Assembly (NCBI RefSeq): GCF_012349115.1
Contig: NZ_PQIG01000099.1
Location: 1-59,976, forward strand
DNA: 59,976 nucleotides
Source: Rhizobium ruizarguesonis
GTDB taxonomy: Bacteria > Pseudomonadota > Alphaproteobacteria > Rhizobiales > Rhizobiaceae
Reading direction: 5' to 3'
Made by a program: the position numbers and the translations under genes. This document shows, piece after piece, positions 43,919 to 53,327 of the stretch. The notes beneath the pieces were generated by a model. That model did no database searches and was not told the origin of the DNA. It worked only from the letters and a program-made list of their open reading frames with translations. Position 1 is the first letter of the stretch. Each line of letters starts with the position of its first letter.

Positions 43919-45322
43919 ATGGACACGCCGATCGACGCGCGCAGACTTGCGCCGACAACCGATAATCGTTGGGGCGCACATTTCCGTGCCACGCTGGCGC
44001 TCGGCATTCCGCTGATCGGCGCGCAGCTTGCCCAACTCGGCATCAACACCACCGATGTGATGATCGTCGGCCGCCTCGGCGCCGAGCATCTGGCGGCAAT
44101 GGTGCTTGCGGCACAGTTCCTCTTCACGATCCTGATCTTCGGCTCGGGCTTTGCCATCGCCGTCATTCCGATGGTGGCGCAGGCCTATGGCCGCGGCGAC
44201 CTCGTCTCGGTGCGCCGGTCGCTGCGCATGGGTCTGTGGGTGGTGATCGCATACTGGGTCATCATGCAGCCGGCCTTCTTCAATTCGGAGCAGATCCTTC
44301 TCTTCGCACAGCAGAAGCCCGAGGTGGCCAAGCTCGCCCACGGCTACATCATGATCGGCCAGTTCGGCGTGCTGCCGGCACTGCTCTTCAACGTCATGCG
44401 CGCGCTGGTCAGCGCCATCGGCAAGGCGGGCATCATCCTCAACGTCACCATCGCCACGCTGGTGATGAACGCGATCTTCGCCTATATCCTCGTGCTCGGG
44501 CATTTCGGCTTTCCGGCGATGGGGCTCGAAGGTGCTGCAATCGTTTCGGTCGTCGTCCAGACGGCCGGCTTCCTGTTCATCCTGGCTTTCGTGCAGCGGC
44601 GGGAAGAGACGCGGCGCTACGAGATTTTCGTGCGGTTCTGGAAGCCCGACTGGCATGCGCTGCTGGAGGTCATCCGGCTCGGTTTCCCGATCAGCGTCAC
44701 CATCCTCGCCGAAGTCAGCCTGTTCACGGTGGCCTCGCTCTTGATGGGCTATATCGGCACCATCGAGCTCGCCGCCCACGGCATTGCCCTGCAATGGGCC
44801 TCGATCGCCTTCATGATCCCGCTCGGCCTCAGCCAGGCGGCGACGGTGCGCGTCGGCGTCGCGCATGGGCGGGGCGATTATCAAGGGCTGGTGCGCGGTT
44901 CGATCACGGTGCTCATCCTCGCCTGCGCCATTTCGGCGGTGGGCAGCGTGCTCTTTGCCACCATGCCGCAGTTCCTCGGCAGCTGGTTCCTCGACGTCAA
45001 CTCGCCCGAGGCGCCTAAGGTGCTTGCCTATGCCGGACCGCTGATCGTCGTTGCCGGACTTTTCCAGCTCGTCGACGGGCTGCAGGTGATTGCCAATGGA
45101 TTGCTGCGCGGCCTCAAGGACGCACGTGTGCCGATGATCATGGCGTTGATCGCCTACTGGCCGATCGGCTTTTTCCTCGCCTGGGCCTTTGCCTTCCCGC
45201 TGGGTTTCGGCGGCATCGGCATCTGGTTCGGCTTTCTCGTCGGGCTGGCAGCCGCCGCCGTCATGCTCTGCGCGCGCTTCTACCTTCTTCTTCGCCGCGA
45301 AGGAGTGGCGGCCGGCGCCTGA
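43919..45322 (+). CDS. MATE family efflux transporter
   Basis: A 467-residue membrane exporter with two six-segment halves. GIPLIGAQLAQLGINTTDVMIVGRLG in the first half (given here as adjoining short motifs GIPLIGAQLAQLG and NTTDVMIVG) and GFPISVTILAEVS in the second are the paired MATE signatures. It should extrude cationic compounds using Na+ or H+. AGGA lies upstream of the ATG. Confidence 0.93.
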   Translation: MDTPIDARRLAPTTDNRWGAHFRATLALGIPLIGAQLAQLGINTTDVMIVGRLGAEHLAAMVLAAQFLFTILIFGSGFAIAVIPMVAQAYGRGDLVSVRRSLRMGLWVVIAYWVIMQPAFFNSEQILLFAQQKPEVAKLAHGYIMIGQFGVLPALLFNVMRALVSAIGKAGIILNVTIATLVMNAIFAYILVLGHFGFPAMGLEGAAIVSVVVQTAGFLFILAFVQRREETRRYEIFVRFWKPDWHALLEVIRLGFPISVTILAEVSLFTVASLLMGYIGTIELAAHGIALQWASIAFMIPLGLSQAATVRVGVAHGRGDYQGLVRGSITVLILACAISAVGSVLFATMPQFLGSWFLDVNSPEAPKVLAYAGPLIVVAGLFQLVDGLQVIANGLLRGLKDARVPMIMALIAYWPIGFFLAWAFAFPLGFGGIGIWFGFLVGLAAAAVMLCARFYLLLRREGVAAGA

Positions 45323-45332
45323 TATCTCCTGA

Positions 45333-45653
45333 TCAGGCTGCGACCGGCTTGTAGCCGGCGATATCGGCGCGGATGCCGAGCCGTTCGAACATTTCCTGCG
45401 CACTAAGGTTCGTCGTCGCCTGCGCGGCGGCGCCCGCTGCCTGCGATTGCTCGAACGCTTCGGCATTTTCCCATTCGGCGATCGTCACGAAGTTGAATTC
45501 GCCGGGTCCTGCGACCTGTTCCAGGACAGAGTGACGGGTGAAGCCTTGCTGCGTCTGCAGCAAGGCATGTGTGCACACCATATGCATCAGGAACTCGTCA
45601 CGCGCCGGGGGCGGCACGGCGAACTTGTCGATCCTGTAGAAAACGCCGTTCAT
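45333..45653 (-). CDS. Antibiotic biosynthesis monooxygenase (ABM) domain protein
   Basis: A 106-residue dimeric alpha/beta-barrel-type protein. FAVPPPARDEFLMHM and NFVTIAEWENAEAFEQS resemble ABM/DABB domains, which act on quinols, haem or polyketides or have unknown roles. It is convergent with the MATE gene (10 bases apart). Confidence 0.82.
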   Translation of the reverse strand: MNGVFYRIDKFAVPPPARDEFLMHMVCTHALLQTQQGFTRHSVLEQVAGPGEFNFVTIAEWENAEAFEQSQAAGAAAQATTNLSAQEMFERLGIRADIAGYKPVAA

Positions 45654-45732
45654 CCGGTTTACCCCCGCATCAGTTGTCTGCAGGCAGATCTGTAATTCCT
45701 CAAGTTAAGCTGAGGTCAATAGGCGAATAAAG

Positions 45733-45762
45733 AAAAAGGCCCGCCTAAGCGAGCCTTTTTTT
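45733..45762 (-). terminator. Rho-independent terminator of carA
   Basis: Stem AAAGGCTCGC / GCGGGCCTTT on the minus strand (one G-T pair, 4-base loop), with T-runs on both sides, so it may act in both directions. It lies about 20 bases after the carA stop. Confidence 0.82.
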
Positions 45763-45781
45763 GAATGGGCATTATTTGAAA

Positions 45782-46993
45782 TCAGCGTTCGGCGAGCGCC
45801 GGTTCGCCCTTCTTCTCGCGCACCATGTTGATGAAGCGACGGAAGAGATAGTGGCTATCCTGAGGGCCTGGAGAGGCTTCCGGATGGTGCTGGACGGAGA
45901 AGACCTGCTTGCCGAGGACGCGCAGGCCGCAATTGGTGCCGTCGAAAAGCGAAATATGAGTCTCTTCAACGCCATCCGGCAGCGACTTCGAGTCGACCGC
46001 GAAGCCGTGGTTCATCGAGACGATCTCGACCTTGCCGGTCGTATGGTCCTTGACGGGGTGGTTGGCGCCGTGATGGCCCTGATGCATCTTCTCGGTCTTC
46101 GCGCCGAGTGCGAGGCCCAGCATCTGGTGGCCGAGGCAGATGCCGAAGACCGGGATATCGGTCTTAACAAGCGTCTTGATCACAGGCACGGCATATTCGC
46201 CGGTTGCCGCCGGATCGCCCGGGCCGTTCGACAGGAAGATGCCGTCCGGCTGCATGGCGAGTACGTCTTCGGCGCTCGTTGCGGCCGGCACGACAGTCAC
46301 CTTGCAGTCGAGGCCGGCAAACAGGCGCAGGATGTTGCGCTTGACGCCGTAATCGAGGCAGACGACGTGGTATTTCGCGTCGGTCGCCTTGAGTTCACCG
46401 TAGCCTTCATTCCACACCCACGGCGTTTCGGCCCATTGCGAGGACTGGCCCGAGGAGGCGATCTTGGCAAGGTCGAGACCTTCGAGGCCGCTCCAGGCTT
46501 TGGCTTCGGCCTTCAGCGTCTCGATGTCGAAGACGCCGTTCGGGTCGTGGGCGATCACCGCGTTCGGAGCGCCGTTCTCACGGATCCAGGCGGTCAGCGC
46601 GCGCGTGTCGATGCCGCAGAGACCGATGACGCCGCGGGCCTTCAGCCATTGGTCGAGGTGCTTGGCGGCGCGGTAGTTCGAAGGGTCCGTGATGTCGGCC
46701 TTGAAGATGACGCCGACGGCGCCATGGCGGGCGGCAGGGGTCAGATCCTCGATGTCTTCATCGTTGGTGCCGATATTGCCGATATGCGGGAAGGTGAAGG
46801 TGACAATCTGGCCGAGATAGGAAGGGTCCGTCAGGATCTCCTCATAGCCGGTCAGCGCGGTGTTGAAGACCACTTCGGCCGGCACCTTGCCGGTGGCGCC
46901 GATGCCCTTGCCTTCGATGACCGTGCCGTCGGCAAGAACGAGCAGGGCGGTCGGCTTTTCGATTGTCCAGGGTGCTGTCGCGGTCATCTTCAT
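45782..46993 (-). CDS. carA: Carbamoyl-phosphate synthase small subunit
   Basis: A 403-residue glutamine amidotransferase supplying ammonia to CarB. The N-terminal CPSase domain (VVFNTALTGYEEILTDPSY) is followed by the class I GATase domain with nucleophile Cys286 in FGICLGHQ and the His/Glu pair in VQHHPEASPGP. ATG at 46993 and 46987 are both possible. A sigma-70 promoter is visible upstream at 47114-47142. Confidence 0.98.
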   Translation of the reverse strand: MKMTATAPWTIEKPTALLVLADGTVIEGKGIGATGKVPAEVVFNTALTGYEEILTDPSYLGQIVTFTFPHIGNIGTNDEDIEDLTPAARHGAVGVIFKADITDPSNYRAAKHLDQWLKARGVIGLCGIDTRALTAWIRENGAPNAVIAHDPNGVFDIETLKAEAKAWSGLEGLDLAKIASSGQSSQWAETPWVWNEGYGELKATDAKYHVVCLDYGVKRNILRLFAGLDCKVTVVPAATSAEDVLAMQPDGIFLSNGPGDPAATGEYAVPVIKTLVKTDIPVFGICLGHQMLGLALGAKTEKMHQGHHGANHPVKDHTTGKVEIVSMNHGFAVDSKSLPDGVEETHISLFDGTNCGLRVLGKQVFSVQHHPEASPGPQDSHYLFRRFINMVREKKGEPALAER

Positions 46994-47113
46994 CCCGTTT
47001 CCGGCGATCGGTCACGCGTTGCCGCGGCTGGCCGCCTTTTGATCTCGCAGGCGTGTGGACGCGGCAATGCCGCGCGCTTCAAGCCTGATCACGAATTTTG
47101 GTGCAGGTGGCGG

Positions 47114-47142
47114 TAAATAGCCACGCAATCGCTTGCGGTCAA
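47114..47142 (-). promoter_or_regulatory. Predicted sigma-70 promoter of carA
   Basis: On the minus strand TTGACC, 17 bases, TATTTA. It would give a leader of about 114 bases to carA. Confidence 0.6.
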
Positions 47143-47259
47143 TCTTTGTAGCCGAGATTGCTGCCGTTTTCCTGCGCTTTATCGCACTGACCGCGCAATT
47201 TATTTGATCCCCCGCATCAGCGTGGTTTATGAAGCGGCATCAAAACAGGAGTGAAGACC

Positions 47260-47715
47260 ATGCTGCGCGATCAACTCGCCACCCAGCTGAAAGAGGCGAT
47301 GAAGGCCAAGAATGCGGAGCGGCTTTCCACCGTCCGGCTGATTCAGGCCGCGGTCAAGGACCGCGATATCGCCAATCGCGGCATTGGCAAGGAGCAGGCG
47401 AGCGACGACGAGATCCTGCAGATTCTCGCCAAGATGGTGAAGCAGCGCGACGAATCGGCCAAGATCTACGAGGAGAATTCCCGGCCGGAGCTTGCCGCCA
47501 AGGAGCGCGCCGAAATCATCGTCATCCAGGATTTCATGCCGAAGCAGCTTTCCGACAGCGAAGTGCGCGCCAACGTCTCGGCGATCATCGCCGAGACGGG
47601 TGCCGCAGGCGCCAAGGACATGGGCAAGGTGATGGCGGCGCTCAAGGAGCGTTATGCCGGCCAGATGGATTTCGCCAAGGCGTCGGCGACCGTCAAGGAA
47701 CTGTTGAACGGATAA
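47260..47715 (+). CDS. yqeY: GatB/YqeY domain protein
   Basis: A 151-residue YqeY protein, related to the tRNA-binding tail domain of the GatB amidotransferase. LKEAMKAKNAERLSTVRLI and the C-terminal GAKDMGKVMAALKERYAGQMD are diagnostic. Proteins of this type are often located near dnaG and rpoD, as here. The start is ATG 47260, with AGGAG 8 bases upstream; the GTG at 47251 overlaps that site. Confidence 0.93.
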   Translation: MLRDQLATQLKEAMKAKNAERLSTVRLIQAAVKDRDIANRGIGKEQASDDEILQILAKMVKQRDESAKIYEENSRPELAAKERAEIIVIQDFMPKQLSDSEVRANVSAIIAETGAAGAKDMGKVMAALKERYAGQMDFAKASATVKELLNG

Positions 47716-47718
47716 GCT

Positions 47719-48648
47719 TCAGATAACGCGTCTTGCCTGCGGTTCGTCACGGACCGCAGGCCCGAGCACCGCTTCGGCGGCAGCATCGATGATGGCGAAT
47801 TTCGCCGCCTGATAATTCCGATATTCACGGATGAAGTGGCCCGACAGCCAGAAGTCGCCCTTGCGGGAGGGTTCCGTCCAGCCAATGCTCTCCATGGTCG
47901 CTGCCTGCATCAGAAGCCGCTTCAGGTGGGTATTGGAGATCATGAACTGTTCGCGGATTTCCCTGAGCGACAGAGGGCCGAGCACGACGCGATCGGCCGT
48001 CCTTGGAAAATCGGGAAGGCGCGATATCAGGTAGTCCATCACCAGCCCGCCGGAATTCGCCCAGTTGAAGAGGTTGAAGGTAGCACCTGGATTGCGGACC
48101 GCTTCACTTCCTATGATCGCCCTTGCGATTAGCGGCTGGATCGCTGCCATCATCGCCGAGGGGTCGGCGGTGATCTTATCGGCGCGCTCACCGCCGTCGA
48201 GGCTGTCGAGGATCATCATATGGGCGACGAGCCATCGGGTGAAATGCTGCTCGGCGATTTCGGTAGGCTCCAGGTAACGTGTGCGCTTATCGGGGCCGGG
48301 AACCGGTCGCAGGAAACGATAGGCCAGCATTTCCTGCATGAAGGCCGCGGCCGTGTTGCGGCTGGCAATGTCGTTCCTGACTGCAAAATCGATGAAGCGG
48401 CCGGAATAGAGGCCGCCGCTCTTCCCGTCGTCGGAATAACCGTAATGAAGCGCGAAGCCGGCATGGGCCATCAGCCAGCGCTGCTGCGCGGCGAAGATCG
48501 AGGCGATGCGCGGGCTCTCGCGATAGATGGCGAGCATCTGATCGGCGCAATGCAGGATGGCAGCGAGAAAGCGATCGTCTGCTGCGAGATTGTCCGCGGT
48601 AAAAGCCATTTGGAGAGGTCCAGGGAGTTCGGCGCATACATCTTTCAT
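47719..48648 (-). CDS. Putative winged-helix regulator, unrecognised family
   Basis: A 309-residue soluble protein that I cannot assign to a named family. It looks mostly helical. A likely helix-turn-helix near the C-terminus (SLREIREQFMISNTHLKRLLMQA) suggests DNA binding, and an N-terminal half (FLAAILHCADQMLAIYRESPR onward) may be a second winged-helix or sensor domain. A palindrome CAGGCG-C-CGCCTG lies directly upstream of the start, consistent with autoregulation. ATG 48648 or 48609 could be used; neither has a clear ribosome binding site. Confidence 0.8.
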   Translation of the reverse strand: MKDVCAELPGPLQMAFTADNLAADDRFLAAILHCADQMLAIYRESPRIASIFAAQQRWLMAHAGFALHYGYSDDGKSGGLYSGRFIDFAVRNDIASRNTAAAFMQEMLAYRFLRPVPGPDKRTRYLEPTEIAEQHFTRWLVAHMMILDSLDGGERADKITADPSAMMAAIQPLIARAIIGSEAVRNPGATFNLFNWANSGGLVMDYLISRLPDFPRTADRVVLGPLSLREIREQFMISNTHLKRLLMQAATMESIGWTEPSRKGDFWLSGHFIREYRNYQAAKFAIIDAAAEAVLGPAVRDEPQARRVI

Positions 48649-48649
48649 G

Positions 48650-48662
48650 CAGGCGCCGCCTG
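48650..48662. promoter_or_regulatory. Palindrome abutting the regulator start
   Basis: CAGGCG-C-CGCCTG, perfect over 13 bases, ending two bases before the ATG at 48648. A candidate autoregulatory operator. Confidence 0.45.
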
Positions 48663-48727
48663 TCAACGGTTTTGTCAATAAGCGGTTAATTTCAAAGGGA
48701 GAGTTGTCGTAAGGAGAGCCACAATTT

Positions 48728-48762
48728 AAGAAGGCAGGAGCTGGGGGCGCTCCTGCCTTCTT
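48728..48762. terminator. Strong hairpin, possible ncRNA terminator
   Basis: AAGAAGGCAGGAGC / GCTCCTGCCTTCTT, a perfect 14-base stem with a 7-base loop, between two divergently transcribed genes, so it does not follow any protein gene. Either strand could use it to end a small RNA. The U-tract is poor on both strands. Confidence 0.5.
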
Positions 48763-49279
48763 GCTCTTTGCTTCCACCGGCACGCAGGGCCGAAGCCCAA
48801 GCCGGAGGGTATTTGCAAAGGCACCCTTGCGAAGCGGCGCCGGGGGTAGGGATGGTGCTTCGCTCGGGGATCGCTTTGTTGAGATCGAACCTATTGCGGT
48901 GCGGCGGCTTATTCAAATTACAAAAAAATAATAATTGCCGGAATCGGCGGATTGGGAGGCGTCGAGGCGGACTCTCGGGAGGTGGCGCAGAGGATGATGA
49001 AGCGCAATCATCTGAGGAAATAATCCATTGTTTCCAAAAGATTTTTTCTCATCTCTGTTGGATGCCGCCGCCCTCGCTGTAGCTTTTCTGACGGCGGAAT
49101 TCCGGCTCTGAAGGGACAATAATGTCGCACCCTGTCGCAGGGGGCGATAACGCGTTGTTGATTGGATAATCGGAGCCGCCGATGACCGCCACATAGCCTG
49201 TGAATAGTGGGTTTTCATGACAAGTTTCGTGGCATGGAGCGGAAAAGCAGCTTATATGGAGATTGGCCAAGAGGTATAA

Positions 49280-51289
49280 ATGCGCTTTTCCAACACCTTT
49301 CTCGATGATATTCGCGACCGCGTTCCGATTTCGAACGTGATCGCGCGCCGCGTCAGCTGGGACAAGCGCAAGACCAACGTGTCGCGCGGCGATTACTGGG
49401 CCTGCTGCCCGTTCCACGGCGAGAAATCACCGAGCTTCCACTGCGAGGACCGAAAGGGCCGTTATCATTGCTTCGGCTGCGGTGTCACCGGAGACCATTT
49501 CCGCTTCCTGACGGAACTTGAAGGTCTGAGTTTCCCCGAGGCGGTGCAGCAGATCGCCGATATGGCCAGCGTGCCGATGCCGCTTGCCGATCCTGTGATG
49601 GAGAAGCGCGAGAAGGAGCGCGGCTCGCTGATCGACGTCATGGAGATGGCGACACAATTTTTTCAGGATCAGCTGCAGACGGCGAATGGGGCGAGGGCGC
49701 GCGCCTATCTGCGCGACCGCGGATTGACGGGCCGCACCATCGAGACCTTCCGTCTCGGCTTTGCGCCCGACAGCCGCAATGCGCTCAAGGAATTCCTCGC
49801 CGGCAAGGGTGTCTCCAAGGAGCAGATCGAGGCCTGCGGTCTGGTCGTCCATGAAAACGTGCCGGTTTCCTACGATCGTTTCCGCGACCGCATCATGTTC
49901 CCGATCCTCTCGTCGCGGGAAAAGGTGATCGCCTTTGGCGGCCGCGCCATGTCGGCCGATGCGCCGGCGAAATATCTGAACTCCAACGAGACGGAGCTCT
50001 TCCACAAGGGCAACGTCCTTTACAATTTCGCCCGCGCGCGGCGCGCGATCCAGGGACCGGGCCGCAGCGACGCTCAGGACGACAATGCGACCGGCACAAT
50101 CATCGCCGTCGAAGGCTATATGGACGTGATCGCGCTGCATCAGGCGGGCATCGAGAATGCCGTTGCGCCGCTCGGCACGGCGCTCACCGAAAACCAGCTC
50201 GAACTGCTCTGGAAGATGGTGCCGCAGCCGGTGCTCTGCTTCGACGGAGACGGCGCCGGCATCCGCGCCGCCAATCGCGCCGCCGAACTGGCGCTGCCGC
50301 ATCTGAAGCCCGGCCGTTCCGTTCGCTTCGCGCTTCTGCCCGACGGTAAGGATCCCGACGATCTGGTGCGCGATGACGGGCGCGCGCCTTTCGACAAGGT
50401 GATGAGCCAGGCAAAGCCGCTCTCCGAGATGCTGTGGAGCCGGGAGATCAACACCGGCAAGTTCGATACGCCCGAGGCGCGCGCCGAGCTCGAGGCGCGG
50501 CTGAAGCAACTGGTCGCCGTCATCGCCGACGAGAACGTCCGTCGTCACTACCAGCAGGATATTCGCGACCGGCTGAACGCCTTGTTCCAGCCGCAGTTCC
50601 AGAACCGCAATAATGGCGATCGCCGCGGCGGCTTCAACGGCAATGGCAATTACCGGACGGGCCGCGACAATGCGGGCAAGGCAGGGCCGAAAAGCCCGAG
50701 CGTCATTTCCGAAAGGCTCGCCCGCTCAGGCCCGGTGCGCGGCCACCAGAACAATACGGCGCTGCGGGAATGCGTGCTCGCGCTGACCGTCGTCAATCAC
50801 CCCTCGCTGATGATCGACGATTATGACGAGATCGCCGCGATCGAATATGACAGCCGCGAGCTGCAGCGGCTCTGGTCGGCGATGCTGGGGGCAGCCGCGG
50901 CCGTCGCCGGGCCGCATCTGACGCGCGAATATCTGACCGAAAGGCTGGAAATCGAAGGCTTCGGCCCGCTCATCAAGAGCCTCGACCAGCAGGTGCGCAA
51001 TGCCCGGCTGTGGATCGCGACCGAGGAGGCGGCGATGGAGGATGCGCGTGAGGGATACCGCCAGGCGCTGGCTTCCCACAAGCGGGCGAAGGCGCTGCGC
51101 CGGCAGAAGATCGAGCTCGAGCGCGAGATCGCGCTGGCGACCGAAGCCGGCGACGGCGAGGCGATCGTTCAACTGATGCGAGCGCAGCAGGAAGTGCATT
51201 TCGAAGGGGTGCGCCTCGAGAACCAGGAGGCCATCATCGATGGCTTCGGCGTGCTTTCCGGCCGCGTCAAAGGGGCGGCGAACCACTGA
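49280..51289 (+). CDS. dnaG: DNA primase
   Basis: A 669-residue primase making RNA primers at the replication fork. The zinc-binding CHC2 domain uses Cys43, His46, Cys64 and Cys67. The TOPRIM core includes AFGGRAM and EGYMDVIALHQAG, and PVLCFDGDGAG carries the metal-binding acids. The C-terminal third is the helicase-interacting domain. AAGAGG lies upstream of the ATG. The stop overlaps the recQ start by one base, so the two genes are translationally coupled. Confidence 0.98.
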   Translation: MRFSNTFLDDIRDRVPISNVIARRVSWDKRKTNVSRGDYWACCPFHGEKSPSFHCEDRKGRYHCFGCGVTGDHFRFLTELEGLSFPEAVQQIADMASVPMPLADPVMEKREKERGSLIDVMEMATQFFQDQLQTANGARARAYLRDRGLTGRTIETFRLGFAPDSRNALKEFLAGKGVSKEQIEACGLVVHENVPVSYDRFRDRIMFPILSSREKVIAFGGRAMSADAPAKYLNSNETELFHKGNVLYNFARARRAIQGPGRSDAQDDNATGTIIAVEGYMDVIALHQAGIENAVAPLGTALTENQLELLWKMVPQPVLCFDGDGAGIRAANRAAELALPHLKPGRSVRFALLPDGKDPDDLVRDDGRAPFDKVMSQAKPLSEMLWSREINTGKFDTPEARAELEARLKQLVAVIADENVRRHYQQDIRDRLNALFQPQFQNRNNGDRRGGFNGNGNYRTGRDNAGKAGPKSPSVISERLARSGPVRGHQNNTALRECVLALTVVNHPSLMIDDYDEIAAIEYDSRELQRLWSAMLGAAAAVAGPHLTREYLTERLEIEGFGPLIKSLDQQVRNARLWIATEEAAMEDAREGYRQALASHKRAKALRRQKIELEREIALATEAGDGEAIVQLMRAQQEVHFEGVRLENQEAIIDGFGVLSGRVKGAANH

Positions 51290-53157
51290 TGTCGCTGACT
51301 GAACGCAATGAACCGGGCTTTTCCGCTTCCGGCGCGCTGTTTTCTTCCGGCCGCTCGCCGCTCGATATCCTCAAGCAAGTCTACGGCTATTCCTCCTTCC
51401 GCGGCAAGCAGCAGCAGGTCGTCGAGCATGTGGTTTCCGGCGGCGATGCGGTCGTGCTCTTTCCCACGGGCGCCGGCAAGTCGCTGTGCTTCCAGATCCC
51501 GGCGCTCTGCCGCGACGGTGTCGGTATCGTCGTTTCGCCGCTGATTGCGCTGATGCGAGATCAGGTGGAGGCGATGAAGCAGCTCGGCATCCGCGCCGCA
51601 GCACTCAATTCGTCGCTGTCGCGCGAGGAGTTCGTCGAGGTTCGCCGCGCGCTTTCGGCGGGCCAGCTCGATCTTCTCTACGTGACGCCCGAGCGTATTC
51701 TGACCGATGGTTTCCGCGAGTTGATCGCCAACGAGAAGATCGCGCTGTTTGCGATTGACGAGGCCCATTGCGTCTCGCAATGGGGTCATGATTTCCGGCC
51801 GGAATATCGCGAACTCGGCCGGCTCGGCGAGCAATATCCCGGTGTTCCCAGAGTGGCGCTGACGGCGACGGCCGATCCGCATACGCGCGACGACATGATC
51901 GAGCGGCTGGGTTTGGATTCTGCTGAGATCTTCACCACCAGCTTCGACCGACCGAACATTGCCTACGAGATCGTCGAGCGCGACCAGCCGCGCCAGCAGT
52001 TGCTGCGGTTCCTGTCCGGCCACAAAGGCGACAGCGGCATCGTCTATTGCCTGTCGCGCGCCAAGGTCGAGGATACGGCCGAGTGGCTGAACGGGCAGGG
52101 CATTCGCGCGCGTGCCTATCATGCCGGCATGGACAGGGCGGTTCGTGACGCCAACCAGGATGCCTTCCTGAAAGAAGAGAATCTTTGCCTGGTCGCCACC
52201 GTCGCCTTCGGCATGGGCATCGACAAACCGAACGTGCGTTATGTTGCCCATCTCGACCTGCCGGGCTCGGTAGAAGCCTATTATCAGGAGACTGGGCGCG
52301 CCGGCCGCGACGGCCTGCCGTCCGAAGTCTGGATGGCCTATGGCTTGGCCGACGTCATCCAGCGCGGCCGGATGATCGACGAGGGCAGTGCCGCCGCGGA
52401 GATCAAACGGGTCGAACGCGCCAAGCTCAATGCGTTGCTGGCGATCTGCGAGACCGCCTCCTGCCGCCGCCAGGCAATTCTTGCCCATTTCGGCGAAGCG
52501 CATGCCGGACAATGCGGCAATTGCGACACCTGCCTGAAGCCGGTAGAGACCTGGGAGGGCACGGAAGCGGCGATCAAGGCGCTGGCGGCCGTCTACCGCA
52601 CCGGCGAGCGTTTCGGCGCTGGCCATGTCGTCGACGTGCTCCTCGGCAATGTCAACGAAAAGACCGAACGTTTCGGCCATGCCGAAATGCCGGTCTTCGG
52701 CGCCGGCAAGGATATTCCGGCGCGCGTCTGGCAGTCGGTCTTCCGCCAGCTGCTCGCCATGGGGTTGATCCGCGTCGACCACGAGGCTTTCGGGGCGCTG
52801 AAGCTGGAGCCGGAGGCGCGTGCCGTCTTCAAGCACGAGCGGCAAGTGTTCTTCCGCAAGGACCGCCCGGCCTCGGAACGGCGCACGAAGAAGGCAGAGC
52901 GCAGCGAACGCAAATCGGGACTATCAGGCGCCGACGGCGGTCTTTTCGAGGCGCTGCGGGCCGAGCGCATGGCGATCGCCAAATCGCTCGGCGTGCCGCC
53001 CTATGTCGTCTTTCCCGATACGACGCTGATCGCCTTCGCCACGGAGCGGCCTCGCAGCCGCAAGGAATTGCTCGCCATATCAGGCGTCGGGCAGGCGAAG
53101 CTTGAGCGCTACGGCGATGCCTTCCTGGAGATCATCCTGGCGCAGGACAACGGTTAA
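51289..53157 (+). CDS. recQ: ATP-dependent DNA helicase RecQ
   Basis: A 622-residue superfamily 2 helicase. Walker A is FPTGAGKS (58-65) and the DEAH box is at 157-160 (FAIDEAHCVSQWGHDFRPEY region). Motif VI appears as QETGRAGRDG. The zinc domain has cysteines in CETASCRR and CGNCDTC; a winged helix and a C-terminal HRDC domain follow. It unwinds recombination intermediates and stalled forks. Co-transcription with dnaG by TGATG overlap is notable, since dnaG is more usually followed by rpoD. Confidence 0.97.
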   Translation: MSLTERNEPGFSASGALFSSGRSPLDILKQVYGYSSFRGKQQQVVEHVVSGGDAVVLFPTGAGKSLCFQIPALCRDGVGIVVSPLIALMRDQVEAMKQLGIRAAALNSSLSREEFVEVRRALSAGQLDLLYVTPERILTDGFRELIANEKIALFAIDEAHCVSQWGHDFRPEYRELGRLGEQYPGVPRVALTATADPHTRDDMIERLGLDSAEIFTTSFDRPNIAYEIVERDQPRQQLLRFLSGHKGDSGIVYCLSRAKVEDTAEWLNGQGIRARAYHAGMDRAVRDANQDAFLKEENLCLVATVAFGMGIDKPNVRYVAHLDLPGSVEAYYQETGRAGRDGLPSEVWMAYGLADVIQRGRMIDEGSAAAEIKRVERAKLNALLAICETASCRRQAILAHFGEAHAGQCGNCDTCLKPVETWEGTEAAIKALAAVYRTGERFGAGHVVDVLLGNVNEKTERFGHAEMPVFGAGKDIPARVWQSVFRQLLAMGLIRVDHEAFGALKLEPEARAVFKHERQVFFRKDRPASERRTKKAERSERKSGLSGADGGLFEALRAERMAIAKSLGVPPYVVFPDTTLIAFATERPRSRKELLAISGVGQAKLERYGDAFLEIILAQDNG

Positions 53158-53208
53158 CGGACCCGCCTGATCCTTGAGATCGGGCGAGGGGGCATGGTAG
53201 TGCTGCCT

Positions 53209-53314
53209 CTACAGCGCCGCGCGTCTTTTCAGACGCGCAAAGGACGCTGTAGCACTTTGAATGGCTGCATAATTTTATCCTTAAATCGATTCCGATTTAA
53301 GGAATTATGCAGTA
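53209..53314 (-). repeat. RIME-type mosaic element 1 (inverted)
   Basis: About 106 bases with two palindromes: CTACAGCGCCGCGCGTC... paired to AGCGTCC-type arms, and GCATAATT / AATTATGC around AATCGATTCCGATT. Its reverse complement aligns with elements 2 and 3. These match the Rhizobium-specific intergenic mosaic elements (RIME). It lies 14 bases before the methyltransferase gene. Confidence 0.85.
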
Positions 53315-53327
53315 GGGAGGAGCGCCG

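Larger units (their letters stand above)
48649..49279. other. Gene-free region between the divergent regulator and dnaG
   Basis: About 630 bases without a recognised gene. It holds a perfect palindrome at 48650, TTGACA direct repeats at about 48663-48680 (minus strand), the 14-base hairpin at 48728-48762, an A/T-rich stretch near 48915, and near its right end a CTTATAT that could be the -10 of dnaG (49251). A 105-codon plus-strand frame (48768-49082) looks non-coding. Confidence 0.6.

Noticed and set aside
47735..47765. GCCTGCGGT / ACCGCAGGC hairpin after yqeY as a terminator
   Set aside because: It lies inside the end of the convergent coding sequence and has no U-tract; it may be incidental.
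48768..49082. 105-codon plus-strand frame upstream of dnaG
   Set aside because: Residue composition (Arg/Gly runs, KNNNCRNRR) is not protein-like and it spans an A/T tract and hairpin region.
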